A DNA stretch of 64,000 nt from positions 15,004,001-15,068,000 of the forward strand of contig NC_079517.1 in NCBI RefSeq assembly GCF_000801105.2, given 5' to 3'. The DNA is from Raphanus sativus. Taxonomy: Eukaryota; Streptophyta; Magnoliopsida; Brassicales; Brassicaceae. This document shows, piece by piece, positions 57,568-64,000 of the stretch. Numbering within the stretch: the stretch's first letter is position 1; each line of letters opens with the position of its first letter. A program made the position numbers and the translations under genes. The notes beneath the pieces are model-generated. The model did not search any database. It was given only the letters and a program-made list of their open reading frames with translations, and was not told the DNA's origin.

Positions 57568-58721
57568 TCTATCTTATTAAATCAGAAACATTACAACTTC
57601 TTTTATGTAGATTTTAAAGGTGGACCTCATATATTTAAATTAAATGTCTCATTTCTTATACATAATATGTACTATAGTCTAACTTTACATTGATGTATTT
57701 CCTTAAATACAATTCTTTTTTTTGTCCATATTCCATATATAGTTTCACATTTATTACATGTCGATTTAAATAAGATAGATATTAAGAACACTAAAAATAT
57801 TAATCTTACTAGAATTATCCTATACAATTCATTTTAAATTGATCAATATACTTTCATTGGCCATATTGATTTTATTAGTACAAATAACATTAGGTAGATA
57901 AATCATAGACACTTAATAAGGATTTGACTATTCTTTAACTACCTTGGGCCTAATCTACTTTCTAAAACAAATAACACATAGCTTTATATATTGTATAGAA
58001 TATAGTAATATTATATAGTATTATACTTATACAATAATACTAAAAACAAACCAAACTGAAATATAATATATATCGAAAATGCTATAAACCATTACAGACA
58101 AAATATATTAGACCTCAGGGATAAAATTCAATTTCAAATTATGTAATAATTATTTTAAAAAATTAAACTTCGTAATGTACAAAAAACATAAGTTTTATAT
58201 CAAATTTTGTGTTATAACAAAAAGACACAACTCGCGCTTGCAAAATATTATTTTTACATACGAAAGACAGTTTTGGTACTGTTTTTTAAACACAAAATTG
58301 AATTATACAAACTCGATACTACAAAAAACTAAACAATACAGAATACATTTTAAAAATAAAACCCGTGCGGGTGCGCATGGTCTTTGCGAAAATCATAGAT
58401 ATGTTTATATAATATATAAATATATTATGTTACACATATTTTCATATAAATAACACCCCAATGTAAGTTTTGTATGATAAATATTGAAAATACAAAATAT
58501 AGCACTATATATTTAAAATAATATATAAAAAATCTACTTTACATTATCATAAATTTTAAAAATCAAATTTAGTAATTAAATACATTGCTTATTTAAACAC
58601 ATTAGTACACATTGTTATTTATCAAAATTTTATATTAATACACTTGCAATCATGTATAACATTTAGTACAAATAAAGATAAAAAAATTGATTCCCGCTCG
58701 GTCGAGTGGGTCATGATCTAG
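57568..58721 (+). mobile_element. Non-autonomous Helitron, 1.15 kb
   Basis: Starts TCTATCTTATTAAATCAG and ends with a hairpin (CCCGCTCG / CGAGTGGG) and ATGATCTAG at 58721, with T following and A preceding the element. A second hairpin-like CCCGTGCGGGTGCGCATGG near 58362 may be an older Helitron end. No coding. Confidence 0.75.
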
Positions 58722-59054
58722 TTAATATATTAAATTGAGAGTGCTTGATTCATGCCATCTATTCCCCACCAGATTTTTTAATTTCGGTCATTAACTATAG
58801 CTCATACTAATCTGTGTACTAGTGAAGAACAAAACCCCAATTTGTCTACATATAAGACATCCATAATAATTAACCATAATGAAATCACGAAAGCACCACT
58901 AGAAACACCGTCACCTTGAGTTACATATTGAATATAATCATCATGAATTGGTTGTTTTCAACTTTCAAGTGAGATTTAATTAGAAGAAACAAAAAATAGA
59001 AATAGTAGCTTGGGATGGAAACGTACGATGAGTGGGTGATAAATAAATAAATGC

Positions 59055-59062
59055 TATAAATA
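59055..59062 (+). promoter_or_regulatory. TATA box of APT2
   Basis: TATAAATA 76 bp before the APT2 start codon. Confidence 0.55.
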
Positions 59063-59130
59063 CACTCAACGGCTTTCTCTCTTCATCTATTATACACACC
59101 TACACGCACGAGTGAAAAGGAGAGAGAAAG

Positions 59131-59444
59131 ATGTTTGCAGTAGAGAATGGGTTGCAGGGAGACCCAAGACTACAGGCCATCTCCGACGCCATTCGAGTCA
59201 TTCCTCACTTCCCAAAGACTGGTCCAACTTTCTTCTTCTCTTTTTCTTTTATTCTTTATTTGTTCAAGTTTTAATTTCATCATTATCTCGTTTTTTAGTA
59301 TACAAAATGTTAACAAACGTGTTTGTGTTGTAGGAATCATGTTTCAAGACATAACGACGCTGTTGCTAGATCCAGTTGCCTTCAAACATGTCGTTGATAT
59401 CTTTGTAGATCGTTACAAGCACATGGACATCTCTCTCGTCGCCG
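59131..59444 (+). CDS. APT2: Adenine phosphoribosyltransferase 2, first two exons only
   Basis: Exons 59131-59221 and 59334-59444 encode the first 67 residues of APT2 (MFAVENGLQGDP, IRVIPHFPKTG, then IMFQDITTLLLDP and FVDRYKHMDISLVAG) with a proper GT-AG intron. A donor G|GTTCTT follows at 59445. APT converts adenine and PRPP to AMP, and plant APTs also act on cytokinin bases. The remaining exons, with the PRPP-binding motif and the ARGF loop, are not found up to 64000. Either intron 2 is over 4.5 kb and filled with a Helitron and duplicated Copia DNA, or the gene is truncated. A new frame from 59445 runs only ~20 codons to a stop at 59501-59503. Confidence 0.85.
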
Positions 59445-59802
59445 GTTCTTTCACCTTTCCCTCTCTTTTATGTTCCATTTGTCTACTAATTGCTCCTTCT
59501 TGATAGAATCCGAAGGGATCATATCTTCCAATAATATGACACGATTGAATAAACAATAGACAACTTTTTTATGGATTAATGATTTTACACTCACATACTA
59601 GCTTAGCTAGTGTGGTTGGTTGGTCACTAATTATTATCCTTTTAAAAACTTTTTATATAATCGTCGTCACTCGTGCGTCCGCCTCACAATTTTGTTGTCT
59701 TATTGTGAACCTTTTAAGAATTCAATAATAATAAAGACTAAGATATGCTTATATTAAATCCATTTCAAGTATATTAATATAAACCAGACTAATAAAATAA
59801 TA
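59445..59802 (+). other. Start of APT2 intron 2 or truncated tail
   Basis: AT-rich sequence with no coding support after the exon 2 donor. Contains a short palindrome ACTAGCTTAGCTAGT near 59598-59612. Confidence 0.5.
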
Positions 59803-61431
59803 CTAGATTTTAACCCGCACGTTCGTGCGGATATATTTATATTTTTTAAATATATTTTATATTATTAAAAATGTATTAAATATATAATTTCTATTTTAGT
59901 GTTATATATTGTATTACTATATCATATTATTGTTAATATTTCTTATTCAGTATTATTAATATATAATGGTTTTTTTAAAAAAAAATACTTTGTTATTGAT
60001 TTTTATTACTTACTAATATATTTTCGAGTTAGGTAAAATAAAATAAAAATATGAAATACTCAAATAGAGAACCCCATTCAAATTATGTTGTTTTCTTTAA
60101 TTTAAACATTTTGCATATAATACATTTTTAAATTTTATTTATTTATATTATAGAAAATAAATATGACTATAATAATTATATTTACATGTTGTGTTTAAGA
60201 AAATATACTTTAACATATCTCATTTTAGTATTTTACGGGATTTATTTATTTTAAATAATATAATCCTATTATTTTAGTAAACTTTATACATAGTAGTATC
60301 TATCATACAATTTTATTAAATTTATTATATAGGATATTTGTTTTGGATGTTATGATATTAAGTTCTATTTTTTTTTTAAATTAAGACGTCAAAACATTAG
60401 GTTACTTTAAATTTTTACGACATATATAGTTAGTTTTTTTCAGGTACATTTCAAAAAGTTAATCTTTATTATCCATGATTTTGTCTTTTGTAAAATTTGA
60501 AATATTATCATTTTGAGTTTGAATATTTATTTTTAAAATAATATATTTTTTCGAGACAACTTTGGAAAATTACACAACTATTTGAGTCTGGAATAATACA
60601 TTAATTTTTGAATTTGTTTTGGTACTACATTACTGTATTATTTTATAAAATATTTGAATTTTTGGTGATATTTTTAATTCTTTTATCAACAAATTTTGTT
60701 ACAATTAAAATAAAATAAAATTTATAATTAAAATTTGATTTTTGTCACTAATATTTTAAATGAATTACTGAAATTTCATATTTTACTAATAACATATTTT
60801 TAAATAGTATATGAACTAAAGGTTATTATATACTATTATATTTTTGTATATAAACATTTTTAAGCAATATATTGCTAATAGTTTCAAAATAAATAAAAAA
60901 GATAATGTATGGGTGTAAATATAAAATTTTAACTTATGTTAATACATTTATTTTAATATAAAAGTATTATATAGTTTTCGAAGTTTAATCCATTATAATG
61001 ATGATCAATAATTTATTTAAGTTAAAAAATAAAATATTTTTTTTTGTTAATTTACCTATTTAATATATTTTTAATATTTACACTTCTATTTTTATATAAT
61101 ACGGAATATATCATAGAACTATAAAAAAGTTAGTATAAAGAATTTTTTATTTTCTTTTTTATAATAAGTTTTAGTTAAATTTACTTATAATAATATTATA
61201 TTACTAATTTCGAAATATATTAATGTGTTATTTATAAAAAAAATATTTAAATTTTAAACTAAGATTTTGTTAGATTCTTTCTCAACAGATTTTATTATAA
61301 TTAAAAAAATCAAATTTATAGTTAGTTTATTGTTAATATATTTATAGTTGGTTTATTGTTAATACAAATAATCAAATATGTCATATTGACTAATTCTTTA
61401 AATGGTCCTACTATGACTTGTTAATAGTAGA
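59803..61431 (-). mobile_element. Non-autonomous Helitron, 1.63 kb, minus strand
   Basis: Read on the minus strand it starts TCTACTATTAACAAGTC at 61431 and ends with the perfect hairpin CCGCACG / CGTGCGG (59831-59816) and TTAAAATCTAG at 59803, flanked by A and T. Very AT-rich interior, no Rep/helicase frame. It lies within or just after APT2. Confidence 0.75.
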
Positions 61432-61444
61432 TAAAAATAGAACC

Positions 61445-62758
61445 CTAAATTAATATATTTATAGTTGGTTCTTTATTGATTTGCTGGAAGCCAAGTACAT
61501 CTATAATAGAGTCGGTTTTAGACATAGATGGATGACCCAATCTATTGTGCCAGAGGCTTACATCAACAACAACACTAGAACAAGAGGCATACTGCTGTTG
61601 AATGAATGTAGAACCAGCCAAGTCCATTGCATCCAAAACATAAAGATTGCTAATCTGCTCACCCTTCCCAATCATCAAGCCCTTGATAGGATCCTTTATA
61701 AAGCAAGCACCCAGATCAAACATTACTCTGTATCCCAAATCCTTTGTAAGCTGGCTTACACTCAGAAGATTCAGCCTAAAGTCTGGTAGATATAAGACAT
61801 TTCGTAATATTAGAGAATCATGAAGTCTGATAGTACCAATGCCAACAATCTTAATACCAAGACCGGTTGGGAGAGTAACAGAAGTACTAACTGAATCAGT
61901 GAGATCCAGAAAAAGGTTTTTATCATGAGCCACATGATGTGTAGCTCCACTGTCTATAATCCACGTCTCTGAAGACATGGCATTCCTGGTTGCTTTCAAC
62001 ATTCCAACAAAACAGAGTGTAGAGGAAGAGAAAGCCATACCCGGGAGAGCTATTATTGTGCCTCCAGAAGTATAAGCAACACAGTTCGCTTGCATTTGTG
62101 GCTTGAGCTGAGTGTTGAAGTAAGCAATCACACCCTCTATTTGTTCTTTAGTAAGGCTGTTGACAACATTAGAAACCGAGTCCACAAATCCCGTCTGAGC
62201 AACAATAGGTTTAGCATTGTTGTATTTCGGAGTTGATGAACTTTTATCGGCTTGTTGCTTTGGCTTGTGCTTAAACCCAACTGGATAGCCATGGATCTTG
62301 TAGCAAGTATCCACAGTGTGTCCGTTATAACCACAATGAGAACAAATCGGTCTGTTCTGCTTAGGAGGAGCAGAAGATTGAGCTGCATTGACAAGAGGCA
62401 TATCTGCAGTAGATTGATCAGGAGCATTAACATGAAAAGCAGTCGCAGTCAATACTGGAGTGAGATTTCTCTGATTAAAATCCTGATCCAGTAAGTTATA
62501 GATCTCAGAGAGCTCAGGAACGTTCTTCTTCATGATGATTTGGCTCCTGATGACCGAGTAAGACTCATTTAAGCCAGCAAGGAACTTAATAACCTTCGCA
62601 TGATCTGCTTTCTTCTCAGTTGTGTTGCAGCAGTCACAATGATGGCAAGTGTCAACACAATTAGCACCCTCAAGCTCATCCCAAAGCGTCTTTAGAGTGG
62701 TGTAATAGGTCGCCAAATCCATAGATCCTTGCTGTAAAGACCATACCTGCTGAGTCAA
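61445..62758 (-). pseudogene. Duplicated Copia fragment: gag C-terminus, protease, integrase zinc region
   Basis: Collinear with 50845-52136 and cut at the duplication junction inside the integrase zinc region (after NKEP). Carries the same zinc knuckle and DSG protease motif; one Ile-to-Thr difference results from the single substitution. Confidence 0.9.
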
Positions 62759-64000
62759 CTAATAAGAGCGTGGAAGATTAGTGATGTGAAAACGAGTTTC
62801 CAGATCTTTCCAGATTTCAACGGCGTCATTGAATCGAAGTATACTTTTGTAGATCTGCTTAGAAACAACATTGAGAATCCAAGATTTAACCATAGAGTTG
62901 CATCGAGACCAGATCCGGGAATAAGGATGTGATTCGAGAGGCCTAGCTATAGATCCGTCAATGAATGCTAGCTTATTCTTAGCATATAAGGCAATTTTTA
63001 ACGCTATGCTCCAGTTATCATAATTCGTACCATCTAATACTTCGGAGATGATAGAGAGACCTGGATTGTCGCCACTAGTGAGGAAGAAAGGTGAGTGAAT
63101 GTTATCCAAAGGTAGATCGACAGCGATCGGAGATACAGGCAACGTCGGAGCTGAGTCTTCCGGAATAGGAACTCGACGAGCTGACGACGGAGCTTGTCTC
63201 GCAATACGACGCGATCTTCGTGCAATCACCACCATCTTCACAGAATCAAACGAGAACGGTGATCAGAAAACAGAGAGGAGATCGATCGAGAGAATCATCG
63301 ATCAATCTGAGGTCAAAGAAAGAAGAAAAGAAACGGATCGCTTGAGGTTTAAGCCTCAAAGCTCTGATACCATCTTAGAGTTGATGAAACGATGAAGAAG
63401 ATGATCGTAACAAACTCTTTCTATTTCTGTTAAGTGTTGAAAGTCAACATTACAAATGTATTTATAGATGGTTTACACAACGGTATACACATAATCGAAC
63501 TAAACCGTAATAAATCAATATACTCTAATATCTATCTATTTGATTAGAAGATAACAATATGCCTAACATTCACGATAAACTCCTCCCTCAACTACCATTC
63601 GATTTTTCTTCTTCTGGCAGCCTTAAATGAACCAACCGTCACTCCTCAAATTGTAGTATGCTTATATTACAGCAATCTCATACCATGGGTGGAGTTGCTC
63701 TTAGTGTTGCCACTTACAAATTAGCATTGTTTTTTACCTTATTCTTTCCTTGATCCTTGCTTTTAACGTTTTTTTCTATTTAGCTCTTAGTAATGTATTC
63801 TTTAGGTTAGCAATAAATTGTATTATTACCACATGTAAAATTCAAAAAATTATATGCTATATCTTCACATTCATATCCAAAAATGACTAATATACAAAAC
63901 CCATTAAAAGCTTTCTTTTAATAAAGTCGTTGATTGTGTCTGGAAAGAAAAATTGATTCGTGAAAAAGAATAGGGGTCTCGGCCCAATAGAAAAAGACTT
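61467..64000. repeat. Duplicated segment, copy of 50845-53378
   Basis: 2534 bp identical in order and orientation to 50845-53378 with a constant offset of 10622. The only difference I found is A51277 / G61899. It includes the 5' half of the Copia element, its 5' LTR, and 470 bp of non-Copia DNA upstream of TMM, and runs off the window end. The left edge cuts the Copia integrase region. Because non-element flanking DNA is included, this is a segmental duplication, not a new retrotransposition. Confidence 0.95.
62759..63241 (-). pseudogene. Duplicated Copia gag N-terminal part
   Basis: Identical to 52137-52619, including the premature TAG, which shows the stop predates the duplication. Confidence 0.9.

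Noticed and set aside
61445..63530. A second independent Copia insertion
   Set aside because: The copy carries the same external flank beyond the LTR and is cut mid-integrase, which transposition cannot explain.

Overview
The window is plant nuclear DNA from a crucifer. Every conserved gene matches an Arabidopsis thaliana gene closely, GT-AG introns are short, intergenic DNA is AT-rich, and Helitron, hAT, CACTA, Copia and PIF/Harbinger-like elements fill the gaps. The gene order follows the end of Arabidopsis chromosome 1 in descending locus order, by my recollection: PPR596 (At1g80270), GCP5 (At1g80260), DGR1 (At1g80240), a DUF1644 gene (At1g80220), BRCC36A (At1g80210), PSF1 (At1g80190), a polygalacturonase (At1g80170), a mitochondrial-type PPR gene (At1g80150), AHP6 (At1g80100), TMM (At1g80080) and APT2 (At1g80050). 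Several Arabidopsis genes in the interval are missing. With the TE-rich spacers, this fits a fractionated segment of a polyploid Brassiceae genome (Brassica or Raphanus type). Locus numbers come from memory, not a search.

Layout. 1.5-9.3 kb holds two minus-strand genes (PPR596, 16-exon GCP5) with a Helitron between them. 9.3-15.2 kb is TE-derived spacer (two Tourist-like MITEs, a long-TIR MITE, a Helitron carrying an hAT relic, a tRNA-Trp-like relic). 15.2-18.5 kb has DGR1, a PWP2 pseudogene relic and the DUF1644 gene. 19.2-22.1 kb is a decayed ~330-bp repeat array broken by a Helitron and an hAT element. 23.1-27 kb has BRCC36A (with a U12 AT-AC intron) and PSF1. 27.5-33.4 kb holds an hAT MITE, a 3.9-kb LTR element without pol (5-bp TSD) and another hAT element. 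34-42 kb has the polygalacturonase, a small unknown gene, the PPR gene, a second copy of the 4-kb Helitron family, and AHP6. 43.0-46.6 kb is a complete non-autonomous CACTA element. 47.4-52.9 kb is a LINE tail and a Copia element on the minus strand. 53.6-55.1 kb is TMM. 57.6-61.4 kb has two Helitrons around the first two exons of APT2. 61467 to the window end repeats 50845-53378 with one substitution.

The most striking structural signal is that last repeat. Its offset is a constant 10,622 bp and it includes unique DNA upstream of TMM, so it looks like the start of a second unit of a direct tandem duplication (or an assembly artefact). If real, a second TMM should lie just beyond the window, starting near 64254. 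The genes do not form a pathway. The neighbourhood is inherited synteny, although TMM (stomatal patterning) and AHP6 (cytokinin signalling inhibitor) are both developmental regulators.
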